Shown here one piece after another: positions 43,680 through 53,141 of a DNA stretch of 64,000 nt (position 1 is the stretch's first letter; the number at the start of each line of letters is the position of its first letter). This DNA comes from Streptomyces sp. TS71-3 (GTDB lineage: Bacteria; Actinomycetota; Actinomycetes; Streptomycetales; Streptomycetaceae). A program made the translations under genes and the position numbers. The notes below the pieces were generated by a model. It was not told the DNA's origin. It saw only the letters and a list, made by a program, of their open reading frames with translations, and made no database searches. Location of the stretch: contig NZ_BNEL01000001.1 in NCBI RefSeq assembly GCF_018327685.1, positions 5,643,501 through 5,707,500 of the forward strand, read 5' to 3'.

Positions 43680-44825
43680 TCAGGCCCCGGGGACGGTCTG
43701 GTGGATCCGGCGGAGGAAGGCGGCGTTGTCCGGGGTCGAGCGCAGCCGGTCCAGCAGGGTTTCGAGCCCGGCGTGGCCGTCGCCGGCGGCAAGGGCGCGG
43801 CGCAGTCCCCGCAGGGCCGTCAGTTCGGCGGACGGGACGAGGAGTTCCTCGCGCCGGGTGCCGGAGGCGGGGATGTCGACGGCGGGGAAGAGGCGCTTGT
43901 CGGCCTGGGCCCGGTCGAGGCGCAGTTCCATGTTGCCGGTGCTCTTGAGCTCCTCGAAGAAGTAGTCGTCGGCGCGGGAGCCCGTCTCGACGAGCGCGGT
44001 GGCGAGGATGGTGAGGGAGCCGGCCTCCTCGGTGAGCCGGGCGGCACCGAAGAGCCGCTTGGGGCCGTGCAGCGCGGAGGCGTCCACCCCGCCGCTGAGG
44101 GTGCGTCCGCCCGCGGCGGCCGCGTTGTTGTGGGCGCGGCACAGCCTGGTCAGGGAGTCCAGCAGGATGACGACGTCGCGGCCGTCCTCGACCATCCGCT
44201 GGGCGCGTGCGACGGCGAGCTCCGCGAGGGCGATGTGTTCCCTGGCCGACCGGTCGAAGGTGGAGGCCAGCACCTCGCCGTGCACCCGGCGGCGCATGTC
44301 CGTGACCTCCTCGGGGCGTTCGTCGAGCAGCACCACCATGAGGTGGCACTCGGGGTGGTTGGCGGCGAGCGACGCGGCGAGCTGTTGCAGCACCACCGTC
44401 TTGCCGGCCTTGGGAGGGGCCACGATCAGCCCGCGCTGCCCTTTGCCGACGGGGGCCACCAGGTCGACGACGCGCCCGGTGAGGCCGCTGCCGGAGTGCT
44501 CCAGGCGGAGCCGTTCAAGGGGGTGCAGGGGTGTCAGGTCGTGGAAGTGCGGCCTGTCGCTCCGCCGGCCGGGCGGTCGCCCGTTGACGAGGGCGACCTC
44601 GCCGAGCGAGCGCTTCGCGCCCAGCTCGCCGACGACGGTGTCGCCGTTGCGCAGGCCGAGACGGCGGATCTGCGCGGCGGACACCTGGGCGTCGCGGGGC
44701 TGCGGCAGCAGCTCAGGCCCGCGCAGGAAGCCCTGCCCGTTCCTGGTGATGTCGAGGACGCCGGCGGTCTGCTCGGGGCGCTGCCCGGCGGACGGCGGCG
44801 TCGTGGGTTCGAGTGTGGTGGTCAT
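43680..44825 (-). CDS. rho: Transcription termination factor Rho, short paralogue
   Basis: 381 residues, far shorter than the roughly 700-residue housekeeping Rho of Streptomyces, lacking the long Arg/Asp-rich insertion. It keeps an OB-fold RNA-binding domain (V-L-D-I-T-R-N-G-Q-G-F-L-R), Walker A A-P-P-K-A-G-K-T, the L-D-E-R-P-E-E-V-T-D-M segment, Walker B V-I-L-L-D-S-L-T-R-L, the Q-loop, and the R-loop region F-E-E-L-K-S-T-G-N-M-E-L. It should form a hexameric RNA helicase. The residues known to contact bicyclomycin appear conserved, so a simple drug-resistant copy is not indicated. GAAAGGA lies just upstream of the start. Confidence 0.9.
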   Translation of the reverse strand: MTTTLEPTTPPSAGQRPEQTAGVLDITRNGQGFLRGPELLPQPRDAQVSAAQIRRLGLRNGDTVVGELGAKRSLGEVALVNGRPPGRRSDRPHFHDLTPLHPLERLRLEHSGSGLTGRVVDLVAPVGKGQRGLIVAPPKAGKTVVLQQLAASLAANHPECHLMVVLLDERPEEVTDMRRRVHGEVLASTFDRSAREHIALAELAVARAQRMVEDGRDVVILLDSLTRLCRAHNNAAAAGGRTLSGGVDASALHGPKRLFGAARLTEEAGSLTILATALVETGSRADDYFFEELKSTGNMELRLDRAQADKRLFPAVDIPASGTRREELLVPSAELTALRGLRRALAAGDGHAGLETLLDRLRSTPDNAAFLRRIHQTVPGA

Positions 44826-45248
44826 TCAGGTCCTTTCACGGGACGGCCCGAACTGGGCCAGGAATCGGTCCGGCGCCGGTGGCGATGGCTGCGACGCCAT
44901 CGGACGATGACGGCGAGGCCGTCGGACGGGGCGCGGACGGCCCGGTGACGGTGCGGCCTGCGCACACGTGGGGCCGGGAGCGGAGAACCGGCAGAAGGCC
45001 GAGCAGCGGCCTCAAGCCCGCGGCGAACGAAACAGCAGGTCACACACGAGACCGGGTGCTCTCGAGAAGAGAGCGAGCCATCGGCCGGAGGAGAGAAGCA
45101 CGGGCGCCATGAACACGGCGCACACACATGCCGTGACCACTGTACCACCGACCCCGCCGGGCGTCACCGGCTGCCGAGGCCTGCTCGTGCCGCGTGTCCC
45201 TCGGCAGTGCGGCCACCGAGGCCGTTCGCGCCCCTGCGCTCCGGGCCT
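44826..45248. other. 423-base gap with the probable leader of the rho paralogue
   Basis: On the minus strand this is the upstream region of the Rho gene. A small hairpin (GCTCTC with GAGAGC) lies near 45056-45072. A long untranslated leader would fit Rho autoregulation, but no promoter could be placed. No gene seen. Confidence 0.4.
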
Positions 45249-48200
45249 TCAGGCTCCGTGGCCGAGCCGGACGCCGTCGACCTCGTCCGGTGCGGTGCCG
45301 TCCGGGGACACGCAGGCCAACGCCGCCCGGACCGCCTCGGTCAGGCGGCCGGCGACGTCCGTTCCGAGCGCGGTGACCAGCGGTTCGGCAGCGCACTCCA
45401 GCAGGGCCATCGCCCTGCTCCAGTTCTCCAGAACGGAGTCGTGCAGCAGTCGGAGCGCGACGGCCGGCGGCCGGAGCCCGAGCAGGACCGGGAACAGCCT
45501 CGTCACCGCCTCGTCCTGTTCCACCCGGCTGAACGGGTCGTCGGGCAGCCGCTCGGCCTCGGCGAGCAACTCGACGGGATCGACCAGTTCGCCGAGCACC
45601 GGCGAGCACGCGAACTGCAGGAGGGTGACCACCCGCTGCGCCCCACGGCCCTCGCTCGCGTCGACGATCTCCCCGGCCAGACGCCGGACCCGGTCGTCGA
45701 CCGGCCGCAGCCGGGCGGCGAACTCGACGAGCCCGGCGGCTGCCGGCAGGCGGTCGCCGGACGCCAGGGCACGGACCTTCTCGGCGAAGGCGCCGCTGAT
45801 GGGCTCGCCCTCGCCGGCGGTGACCAGGTCGACGGCGGCCGCGTACACCGGGTCTTTGATCACCATCTCGGCGGCGCGGCCACGTCGCGGCGCGATGAGG
45901 GACTCGTGGAACGCCACCGCCGCGCGGGCGATGTCCAACGCGGTGTCAGGGTGGCCCTCCGGCACGGCCGGCCGCGAGATCACGTCCTCGTGCACGCGCT
46001 GGAACGTCGGGTAGGGCGCTCTGCCGCTCAGCACGCTGCCGGCGTACGCCGCCGACGCGAACGTCACGAACGACAGCTGGAACGCGTGCTGGAGGTAGCC
46101 GAGGCCCGCGTCACCCAGCAGGTGCAGTCCGGTGTCGGCCTCGTGGGGGATGAGCCGGATCGCGGCCTCGAACAGGGCCCGGTGGTCTGGCCGGACGTAG
46201 GCGAAGGCGAAGCCGTCCTGGTCGTCCACCGTCCACGCGTACGAGGGAATGCCGGACAGGGCCCGGCCGACCTCGGCCCAGAGCCTGCCGGCCCGCTCCG
46301 CCGCGCCCGTCTCGGCGGCGGACCGGAACAACGCGGCCGTGCCGATGGCTCGCTCGCCGCCGTCGGTGAGCGAGTGGACGAGTGCGGAGGCGAGGCGTGG
46401 CTCCCGGTCCACGACGGTTTCGGCGAGGACCCGGACGGTGCGCGCCAGGGAGTAGGGATTCCCGCTCGACCACGAGCCGGGCGCCATGGCCCGGATGAGG
46501 TCCGCCGGGTCGTGGTGGAAGCGCCGCTCGCTGAGGAACTGCCAGTCCCTGGTGTGGTTGTACAGGAACGGCAGGTGTTCCGCCCGTTCAGCCGGAGATC
46601 CCGGCCCACGGGGCGGTGAGGCCCCGGTGAGCGGGTAGTACGGCCCAAGGCGCCGGTCGACGAGCGGCGGTGCCTGTTCCGCGGACCGGTGGATCCCGGC
46701 CAGGATGGTCCGCGGGGTGTCGGAGTCGCCGCGGTCGAGGAGCGCGTGGGCGATCCGGGCCAGCGTGGAGTACCGGTCGGGCAGGAACTCGGACCAGCCG
46801 ACGTTGGCCATCTCGCCGGCGGCCGCGACCGCGCGCTGCGGATCGTATCCGGCCAGCTCCAGGGCCACGGTCCGCAGCTCCGACTCGCGGAAACTGTAGG
46901 AGACAGTGCCTCCGCCGGGGTCGGCGGGGCGGATCATGGCGTGGGCCCGCTCGACCATGCGCTGTGCCTCGGAGCGGTCGAACCGGGCGACGACCTTGCT
47001 GACCCGTATGCGGGTCCACACCGTGTCGTTCCAGGCGACCAGCCGGTCGAGCAGGGCCCGTGCGCGGTCCAGGGCGCCGAACCGAGCCCACAGCGTCGCC
47101 GCGCGCAGGAACGCGTCGTCGACAAGGCCGTCGACCTCGATGGCGTCCAGCCGGTCCAGGAGGGCCCTGGCGGTCGTGCGGTCGTGCTCGGCCAGTCGGG
47201 AGGCCGCCTCGACGATGCCCTCGGTCCGTTCCGCGGCATCCGGGGCTTCCCGGTCGACCGCGGTGAGCAGGGCGGCGAGGTGTCCCGCGGCACGGTCCGC
47301 GTCGACGGCCGCCCAGGCCGCGGCCAGGCCGGCCCGGGTGCGCAACTCGTCGGTGAGCGCGGCGCCGGACAGGGCGTCCTCGGCGAGCCGCAGCAGATCG
47401 GGGAGGTCGCCGGGCTCGGCCCGCGCCGCGAGGTCCAGGTAGGCGCCGGCCCGGTCGGTGCGGATCGACGCGACCAGCGCCCGCGCCGCCTCCAGGTCGC
47501 CGGTTGCCTCCGCAGCCGCGCGGTAGACCGGGTCCGGGGCTTCGGACCGGCCGGTCGCCGAGGCGCGTTCCCACAGGCGCAGGGCGCGGGGCAGGTCGTG
47601 CGGCGCAAGTACACGCGCCGCCCGCTTCAGCGGATGCCTGCTCGGCGCCGTCGGGTCGCCGTCCCGTGCCTCGTCCGCCGGGACCGTCAGCGCCGTCTCC
47701 ACGAGCAGGTCCAGCAGTTCCGTGCGCAGCGGCCTGCTCCGGTTGACGATCTCCACCGCCGCCTCGAACTGCTGGAGCGAGGGCGGCTGCGCGGACAGGT
47801 GCTCCAGCGCCTCCTCGGTGCGGCCGAGGCGGACCAGCAGGCCGAGCACGGCCGGTGCCAGGGTGCGCATGCCGCGCAGCACCTGCCGGCGGACCACGCC
47901 CAGGTACAGCACGGCCGGTATGCCCGTGGCCGGCGGGAAGCGGTTGACGACCCGCTCGCCGACCAGGTCGAGCAGCCGGAGGAAGTGCCGGTCCGAGCCG
48001 AGGTCCGCCCGGATCGCCCGTCGCAGCCCGCCGCAGACCAGATGCACCGCTCCGTCCGCGACCGCGGGGCGGCACCGGATGGTGTGTTCCGCCAGGTGCG
48101 TCAGCCCGTAGCGGTCCACCGCGGGCCAGTCGACCTCCGCCCAGGACGCGGCCGCGCCGCGGTAGTGCCGGACGATCCGCTCGTGCCACTCCTGGGTGTC

Positions 48201-49565
48201 CACCGCGTAGTCGGGGTGCTCGCGCGCGGTCCGCTCGCCGGCCAGGAACTCGCCGATCGAGGCGTGGTAGAAGGCCAGGCGCTCGCCGCGCACGTCGAGC
48301 AGCCACCGCAGCCGCGCCAGCACGTTGCGCACCGCCCGCGGCCACACCCGGATGCCGGCGAGCGCGGTCAGCTCCTCGACGGTCAGCGGGTCGCGCGCCA
48401 CGGTCAGCACGCCGAGGAGCGGTTGGCCGACCGTCTCCCAGGCCGGCGCCGTCCGCCCGGCGGCACCGGCCGGGTCGCGGATCTCCAGCATGCCGAGGTT
48501 CTCGATGTCGGTACGCGCGGTCGCCACGAAGAACGCGTACAGCCCGCCGAGGCCGGGCGGCAGGTCGTTCAGCGCGAGGAGCTTGGGCAGCAGTACCCCG
48601 TCGTCAGCTGTGGCCGCGTCGGTCAGCGCCCGTGCGTAGGCCGCCAGGTGGAGGAAGTTCCCGGCCGCCCTGCGAACCGCGTCCCGGCGCAGCGTCCGAG
48701 GATCGTGGCCGCGGCACCGGGCCGCACGGGTGACGGCCTCGGTGCCCAGCACGTGTTCCGCGTAGCCGGCGAGGTCGTCGTGCACCTGCGGGGAGCCGGG
48801 GTCGATGGCGACCTCGTGCAGCCGGTGTGCCCGGCTCAGCCGCAGGGGTTCGAGTGCCGGGTGCGGTCGCGAGGTGAGCACGAGGCGCACGTTGCGCGGC
48901 AGTTCCGGCCCGCGCACGAGCCAGTCCAGCAGGTCCGCGTGCCTGCCGGCCAACTCGTCGAGCGCGTCGAGGAGGATCACGATCCTGGCGTCCGGGTCCT
49001 CGGCGAGCAGGACCTCGGCCGGGTCGATCAGTGCGAGGTGGGCGAGGTTGTCGGGTTCCAGCAGCCGGGGTTCGAGGGTGGCGGTGCCGATCTCGATGCC
49101 GCTGACGCTGCCGGATACCACGTGGGTGACGCGCTGCTCCAGCGCGAGGGTGGCGGTGCGGTGGAACGGGGACGCCGTCAGGTCGGCGATCCGGATGCCG
49201 ACGGCGCGGCCACCGGCTTCCACGGTGTCGATGTGCTGGCGCACCACCACTTCGAGCCGGTCCTGCCGGAAGAGCTCGGGCCGGTGGCGGGCGAGTTGGT
49301 GGCCGATCGACAGCAGGAACGACTGGACGTCCCCGCCGGCCAGCGCGGTCCGGCTGTCCCGGCGGACGAAGTACCGCAGCCGGTCGGGCCGGGACCTGGC
49401 CAGTGAGGCCAGCATGCTGGTCTTGCCCGCCCCCGGCTCCCCGGTCACCAGCACGTAGCCGGCGTCGCCGGCCAGCGCCCGCTCGATCCGTTCCCGGAGC
49501 CAGCGGCGCTCGACGAAGTCCGGCCCGGTGCGGTCCCGGACCAGGTCCTCGAACGGCTGGGTCAC
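45249..49565 (-). CDS. Large STAND-type NTPase with helical-repeat C-terminus
   Basis: 1438 residues from GTG 49565; GTG 49574 and 49616 are in-frame alternatives, the latter overlapping the partner gene. The N-terminal NTPase module starts at once, with no effector domain before it: Walker A G-E-P-G-A-G-K-T-S at 42-50, Walker B V-I-L-L-D-A-L-D-E-L at 196-205, sensor L-V-L-T-S-R-P-H at 228-235, and a winged-helix-like segment about 380-445 ending Y-H-A-S-I-G-E-F-L. From about 450 to the end it is a long Ala/Leu/Arg-rich array of helix pairs (TPR/ARM-like). This is the build of STAND/NACHT sensor proteins used in signalling and phage defence, where the repeats sense a trigger and the NTPase oligomerises. 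A separate effector would have to be supplied, perhaps by the partner gene 16 bases upstream. Confidence 0.75.
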   Translation of the reverse strand: MTQPFEDLVRDRTGPDFVERRWLRERIERALAGDAGYVLVTGEPGAGKTSMLASLARSRPDRLRYFVRRDSRTALAGGDVQSFLLSIGHQLARHRPELFRQDRLEVVVRQHIDTVEAGGRAVGIRIADLTASPFHRTATLALEQRVTHVVSGSVSGIEIGTATLEPRLLEPDNLAHLALIDPAEVLLAEDPDARIVILLDALDELAGRHADLLDWLVRGPELPRNVRLVLTSRPHPALEPLRLSRAHRLHEVAIDPGSPQVHDDLAGYAEHVLGTEAVTRAARCRGHDPRTLRRDAVRRAAGNFLHLAAYARALTDAATADDGVLLPKLLALNDLPPGLGGLYAFFVATARTDIENLGMLEIRDPAGAAGRTAPAWETVGQPLLGVLTVARDPLTVEELTALAGIRVWPRAVRNVLARLRWLLDVRGERLAFYHASIGEFLAGERTAREHPDYAVDTQEWHERIVRHYRGAAASWAEVDWPAVDRYGLTHLAEHTIRCRPAVADGAVHLVCGGLRRAIRADLGSDRHFLRLLDLVGERVVNRFPPATGIPAVLYLGVVRRQVLRGMRTLAPAVLGLLVRLGRTEEALEHLSAQPPSLQQFEAAVEIVNRSRPLRTELLDLLVETALTVPADEARDGDPTAPSRHPLKRAARVLAPHDLPRALRLWERASATGRSEAPDPVYRAAAEATGDLEAARALVASIRTDRAGAYLDLAARAEPGDLPDLLRLAEDALSGAALTDELRTRAGLAAAWAAVDADRAAGHLAALLTAVDREAPDAAERTEGIVEAASRLAEHDRTTARALLDRLDAIEVDGLVDDAFLRAATLWARFGALDRARALLDRLVAWNDTVWTRIRVSKVVARFDRSEAQRMVERAHAMIRPADPGGGTVSYSFRESELRTVALELAGYDPQRAVAAAGEMANVGWSEFLPDRYSTLARIAHALLDRGDSDTPRTILAGIHRSAEQAPPLVDRRLGPYYPLTGASPPRGPGSPAERAEHLPFLYNHTRDWQFLSERRFHHDPADLIRAMAPGSWSSGNPYSLARTVRVLAETVVDREPRLASALVHSLTDGGERAIGTAALFRSAAETGAAERAGRLWAEVGRALSGIPSYAWTVDDQDGFAFAYVRPDHRALFEAAIRLIPHEADTGLHLLGDAGLGYLQHAFQLSFVTFASAAYAGSVLSGRAPYPTFQRVHEDVISRPAVPEGHPDTALDIARAAVAFHESLIAPRRGRAAEMVIKDPVYAAAVDLVTAGEGEPISGAFAEKVRALASGDRLPAAAGLVEFAARLRPVDDRVRRLAGEIVDASEGRGAQRVVTLLQFACSPVLGELVDPVELLAEAERLPDDPFSRVEQDEAVTRLFPVLLGLRPPAVALRLLHDSVLENWSRAMALLECAAEPLVTALGTDVAGRLTEAVRAALACVSPDGTAPDEVDGVRLGHGA

Positions 49566-49581
49566 CCGGGCCACCCGCCCA

Positions 49582-50115
49582 TCAGCGCCCGGACCCGTCG
49601 GTGCCCAGGTCGACACCGACGGCCTCGCCGCCGCGTTCCACCCGGCCCACCCGGGTGGTGCCCTCGATGGTACCGGCCGCCCGGTCGGCGCGGACCGCCG
49701 CGACGTAACCGGCCACTGTGTCGGCGTCCACGCTGCCGCGGACCAGCACGGCGTCGCGCGACTCCCCGGCGAACACCACCGGCGTGCCGTGAACGGCGGC
49801 GATCACGCCGCGCAGGGCGTCGACCGTCCGCAGCAGGCGCTCGTCGGCCGGGTCGACCGGGTCGATTCCCGAGGCGTACTCGTGCAGTCGGGCCCGCAGC
49901 GCCCGCAGGTCGTCCTCGAAACGGCCCACCAGGGCCGGGTCGGCGCCCGGCAGCGCCTCCGGCTCGGCGATGCAGGGTGGCGTCGCGGTCTCGGCGCCGG
50001 CTTCGCCGGACCGTTCACGGCGGAGCCTGAGGAGTTCCCCGGCCTGCCCGTAGAGGAACCTGATGCCCTCGGTCAGCGCCGTCACGCCGAGCGTGATCAG
50101 GGGCAGTTCCGGCAT
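49582..50115 (-). CDS. Small partner protein of the STAND NTPase, unknown family
   Basis: 177 residues, ending 16 bases before the NTPase start, so the two are almost certainly one operon. The N-terminus (M-P-E-L-P-L-I-T-L-G-V-T-A-L-T-E-G-I-R-F-L-Y) is an amphipathic or weakly membrane-binding helix. A helical middle follows (F-E-D-D-L-R-A-L-R-A-R-L-H-E-Y-A), and residues 115-175 are strand-rich (T-P-V-V-F-A-G-E-S, V-L-V-R-G-S-V-D-A-D-T-V). No catalytic motif is recognised. It could be a membrane-acting effector or an adaptor. I do not assign a family. Confidence 0.6.
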   Translation of the reverse strand: MPELPLITLGVTALTEGIRFLYGQAGELLRLRRERSGEAGAETATPPCIAEPEALPGADPALVGRFEDDLRALRARLHEYASGIDPVDPADERLLRTVDALRGVIAAVHGTPVVFAGESRDAVLVRGSVDADTVAGYVAAVRADRAAGTIEGTTRVGRVERGGEAVGVDLGTDGSGR

Positions 50116-50334
50116 GGCACCTCGTGTCGCCGCTCGGGTAGGGAGGACTGCGTCGAAGTGTAGGCAGCCTGTGCGGCGAAGGTGACCGTTTTGCCGAGGG
50201 CGGGGCCCGGTGCGGTGCTCGGCGGCAGGGTGCTCCGGGGGGACTTGCCGCCGGGGCGGGCCGGATCGGCCGCGCCCCGGGCGCCGGGATTCCCGGCTCC
50301 CGGGGCGCGAGCTGCGGGCCCCGGCGGCGAGCCG

Positions 50335-51639
50335 TCACCGCGCCCCGGCGACCAGCCCGGCCCGGGCGCCGGCCGGCGGCTTCCGCCTCTCGTACCGCTT
50401 CGGCAGGAGCAGCAGCGATCCCGCGCCGATGACGGCGAGCACGGTCATCACCACGAATCCGCTGGAGAAGCTGCCGGTCACGCTGACGATGAAGCCCATC
50501 ACGGAGGGCGCGACGATGCCGGACAGCGCGAACGAGGCGTCGGCGAAACCGGCCGCGACGCCGGGCTGTGAGGGCGCCGCGTCGATCGCGGCGACCCACC
50601 AGATGCCACCGGTCACGAAGCCCAGGCCGACTCCGATCGAGATGAAGGTCACCGCGACGGTCAGGGACGGCGACGTGAAGATCGGGATCAGCGCGGTGCC
50701 GGAGAGCAGCAGCGCGACACCCATGATGGTGAGGCGGCTTCTGGGGTCGCCGGTCCGGGCGAAGACCCGGTCGGTGATCACGCCGCCGATGAGGGCGCCG
50801 CCGATGCCGGCCGCCCAGGGCGCGACGGTGAACAGGCCGACCGCGGTGATGCCGAGGTGGTACTGCGACGACAGGTACTCCGGCAGCCAGTACATGAAGC
50901 CCCAGAACATGAAGCCCCACGCGAAGTAGCCGACCGCGATGATCCACAGGTTCCGGTTGGTGAGCACCGGGCGCCACTGGATCCGCTCCGTCGAGGACCG
51001 TTCCTCCGCGAGCTGTCCGGCGGCGATGTGCTCGTGCTCCGCCGCCGACACCTTCCCGTGCTCGTGCGGGGTGTTCCTGAGCAGCGCCCAGGCGACCACG
51101 AACCACAGCGCTCCGAGCCCGGCGAGCACCCAGAACATGCCCTGCCAGCCCACCGCCGCGATCAGCTGCGTCACCAGCGGACCGCCGATCAGCAGGGATC
51201 CGGCCACGGCGACACCGCCGACCATCGCGAGCGCGATCCCGCGTTCCTTCTGCGGCATCCAGCGGCTGACCGTGCGGCTCGCCGCGGGGAAGCCGGGGCC
51301 CTCGCCCGCACCGAGGACGATCCGGGCGATGAACAGTCCGACGAACGAGCCCGAGATCGGGGTCACCGCGGTGACGACCGACCATACGGCCACGCCCACC
51401 AGCAGGATGCGCCGTGCGCCGTAGCGGTCGACCAGCGGGCCGGCCAGGAACGCGAACACCATGTAGCCGATGGAGAAGGCGCTGCTGATCAGCCCGTACT
51501 GGGACGTGCTGATGCCGAAGGCCTTGGTGAGCGGGGCGACCGCGTAGCTGATGGCACTGCGGTCGATGTAGTTGATCACGATCAGGGCGACGATCAGGGC
51601 GAGCGTCAGCCACCGGACGTTGGAGCGCGAGGAACTCAT
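50335..51639 (-). CDS. MFS transporter, anion:cation symporter (ACS) type
   Basis: 434 residues, 12 membrane segments. It starts N-V-R-W-L-T-L-A-L-I-V, with N-Y-I-D-R-S-A-I-S-Y, the G-P-L-V-D-R-Y-G-A-R-R loop and A-G-E-G-P-G-F-P-A-A-S-R-T-V, all typical of the ACS branch that takes up organic acids (glucarate, tartrate, phthalate-type). It is the most downstream gene of the minus-strand half of the catabolic locus and probably imports its carboxylate substrate. Confidence 0.85.
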   Translation of the reverse strand: MSSSRSNVRWLTLALIVALIVINYIDRSAISYAVAPLTKAFGISTSQYGLISSAFSIGYMVFAFLAGPLVDRYGARRILLVGVAVWSVVTAVTPISGSFVGLFIARIVLGAGEGPGFPAASRTVSRWMPQKERGIALAMVGGVAVAGSLLIGGPLVTQLIAAVGWQGMFWVLAGLGALWFVVAWALLRNTPHEHGKVSAAEHEHIAAGQLAEERSSTERIQWRPVLTNRNLWIIAVGYFAWGFMFWGFMYWLPEYLSSQYHLGITAVGLFTVAPWAAGIGGALIGGVITDRVFARTGDPRSRLTIMGVALLLSGTALIPIFTSPSLTVAVTFISIGVGLGFVTGGIWWVAAIDAAPSQPGVAAGFADASFALSGIVAPSVMGFIVSVTGSFSSGFVVMTVLAVIGAGSLLLLPKRYERRKPPAGARAGLVAGAR

Positions 51640-51677
51640 GGTTCACCTCGGATGAGTGATGGGGAGTCTGTCCTGCC

Positions 51678-53141
51678 TCATGTGCCGGCCGCCACCGCGG
51701 ACAGCGCACGGGTCAGGCCCGTGGTGTCCTTGGCGGCGGTGATGTTCCACACCTCCTCGGCCAGCGCCCGCACCGCTGACTCGTCGCCGGCGCCGAGGGC
51801 GTTGGCGAGGAACTTCGCGGTGAGTTCCGTGGCGTCCAGAGGGTCCTGCGGGCTCCCCCTGTTGACCATGACACGTTCGGTCACGGTGGATCCGTCGTCG
51901 AGTTCCGCCGTGAGGACGGCCGGGAACTGGTGCGGGAAGACGGCGGTGCACTCCTCGTCCGCGACGCAGGTCACGCGCCCGGCCAGGTCGAGGCGCCGGG
52001 GATCGGCCGCCGCCTCGTCCGTGAAGTCCTGGTGGAACACTCCGAGTCCGCGGCCCGGAGCGCCGGGTTCCGCGAGCAGTCCGGCCGCCACGGTGTAGGG
52101 GCCGCTGAACGCCGCGTGGTAGCCGGAGCGCGGGCGTTCCTTCTCGGCCGCGGGCTCCGCGATGGTGCGCAGGACGGGGGCCGGCACGCCGAGCGTCAGC
52201 CGGGCGATCTGCCCGGGGTCGACGCCGCGGCGGCGCAGCCGCATGGCGGCGTCCACGCCCGCGTGGGTGAAGTGGTTGCACGGGTACGGCTTGATGAACA
52301 GCCGGGACAGCTCCCAGCGCTCGCCGAGCCCGTCGGTGGTCGCCGCCACCGCGGCGTCCCGGTCGAAGCGCTCGCCGCAGAACGCCTGGAAGAAGCCGAA
52401 GCGGCCCTCCAGGACGGTGGGCGGCCCGGTCAGGCCGAGCCGTGCCATGTCGGCCGCGACCACACCGGCGTGCGCGGCCCAGCCGCAGTGCACCCGCTTG
52501 ACGGTGCCCCCCGTGCGGTTGGCCTCGATGATGCCGGAGCCCATGCTCGCCGCGATGCCGATCGCCGAGCGGATGCCGTCGGTGTCCAGGCCGCGCAGCA
52601 TCGCGGCGGCCACCGCGGCACCGATCGCGCCGCAGATGGCGGTGGCGTGCAGCCCCCGTTCGAAGAACACGGAGTTGCCGAGCTCCTCGTCGTACTGCGC
52701 CATGCCGAGCCTGCACGTGACCTCGATGCCGACGGCCGCCGCGTCGAGGAGCCCCGCCCCGGTGGCGCCGACCGCCTCCGCGGTGGCGAGGGCGGCGGGC
52801 AGGACGGACGCCGACGGGTGCAGCACGGACGGCAGATGGGTGTCGTCGAAGTCCAGGCTGTGCGCGAGAGTGCCGTTGACCAGCGCCGCCGACGGCGCGG
52901 GCAGCCGGGTCGCGGAGCCGATGACGGTCGCGGCGGGGGTGCCGCCCCACTCGTCCACCAGCTCCCGCACCGCGGTGCCGGGCCGCTCGTGCAGCGCGGC
53001 GAGGCTGTTGCCGAGCAGGTCGAGCAGGTGGCCGGCGGCCTTCTCGCGCAGGTCGGCGCGGAGTTCACCGTCCCGGATCCCGGCGGCGAACTCCGCGAGC
53101 CGCTGGGCGGGGGTGGCCGTGGTCGTGGCGTGCGTGGTCAT
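51678..53141 (-). CDS. MmgE/PrpD family protein, copy A
   Basis: 487 residues, full length for the 2-methylcitrate-dehydratase-like fold. Features are G-T-L-A-H-S-L-D-F-D-D-T-H (the family active-site region), H-P-S-A-S-V-L-P-A-A-L, and K-P-Y-P-C-N-H-F-T-H. Besides 2-methylcitrate dehydratase, this family includes cis-aconitate decarboxylase and epimerases acting on iminodisuccinate-type compounds, so the reaction is open. Its start overlaps the cyclase stop (ATGA at 53141). Confidence 0.85.
   Translation of the reverse strand: MTTHATTTATPAQRLAEFAAGIRDGELRADLREKAAGHLLDLLGNSLAALHERPGTAVRELVDEWGGTPAATVIGSATRLPAPSAALVNGTLAHSLDFDDTHLPSVLHPSASVLPAALATAEAVGATGAGLLDAAAVGIEVTCRLGMAQYDEELGNSVFFERGLHATAICGAIGAAVAAAMLRGLDTDGIRSAIGIAASMGSGIIEANRTGGTVKRVHCGWAAHAGVVAADMARLGLTGPPTVLEGRFGFFQAFCGERFDRDAAVAATTDGLGERWELSRLFIKPYPCNHFTHAGVDAAMRLRRRGVDPGQIARLTLGVPAPVLRTIAEPAAEKERPRSGYHAAFSGPYTVAAGLLAEPGAPGRGLGVFHQDFTDEAAADPRRLDLAGRVTCVADEECTAVFPHQFPAVLTAELDDGSTVTERVMVNRGSPQDPLDATELTAKFLANALGAGDESAVRALAEEVWNITAAKDTTGLTRALSAVAAGT

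Noticed and set aside
43680..44825. Bicyclomycin self-resistance Rho
   Set aside because: The residues reported to contact bicyclomycin look unchanged, and no bicyclomycin biosynthetic genes are nearby.
46689..49406. 905-codon open frame on the plus strand
   Set aside because: Antisense to the STAND NTPase, whose frame carries intact Walker motifs; the plus frame has none.
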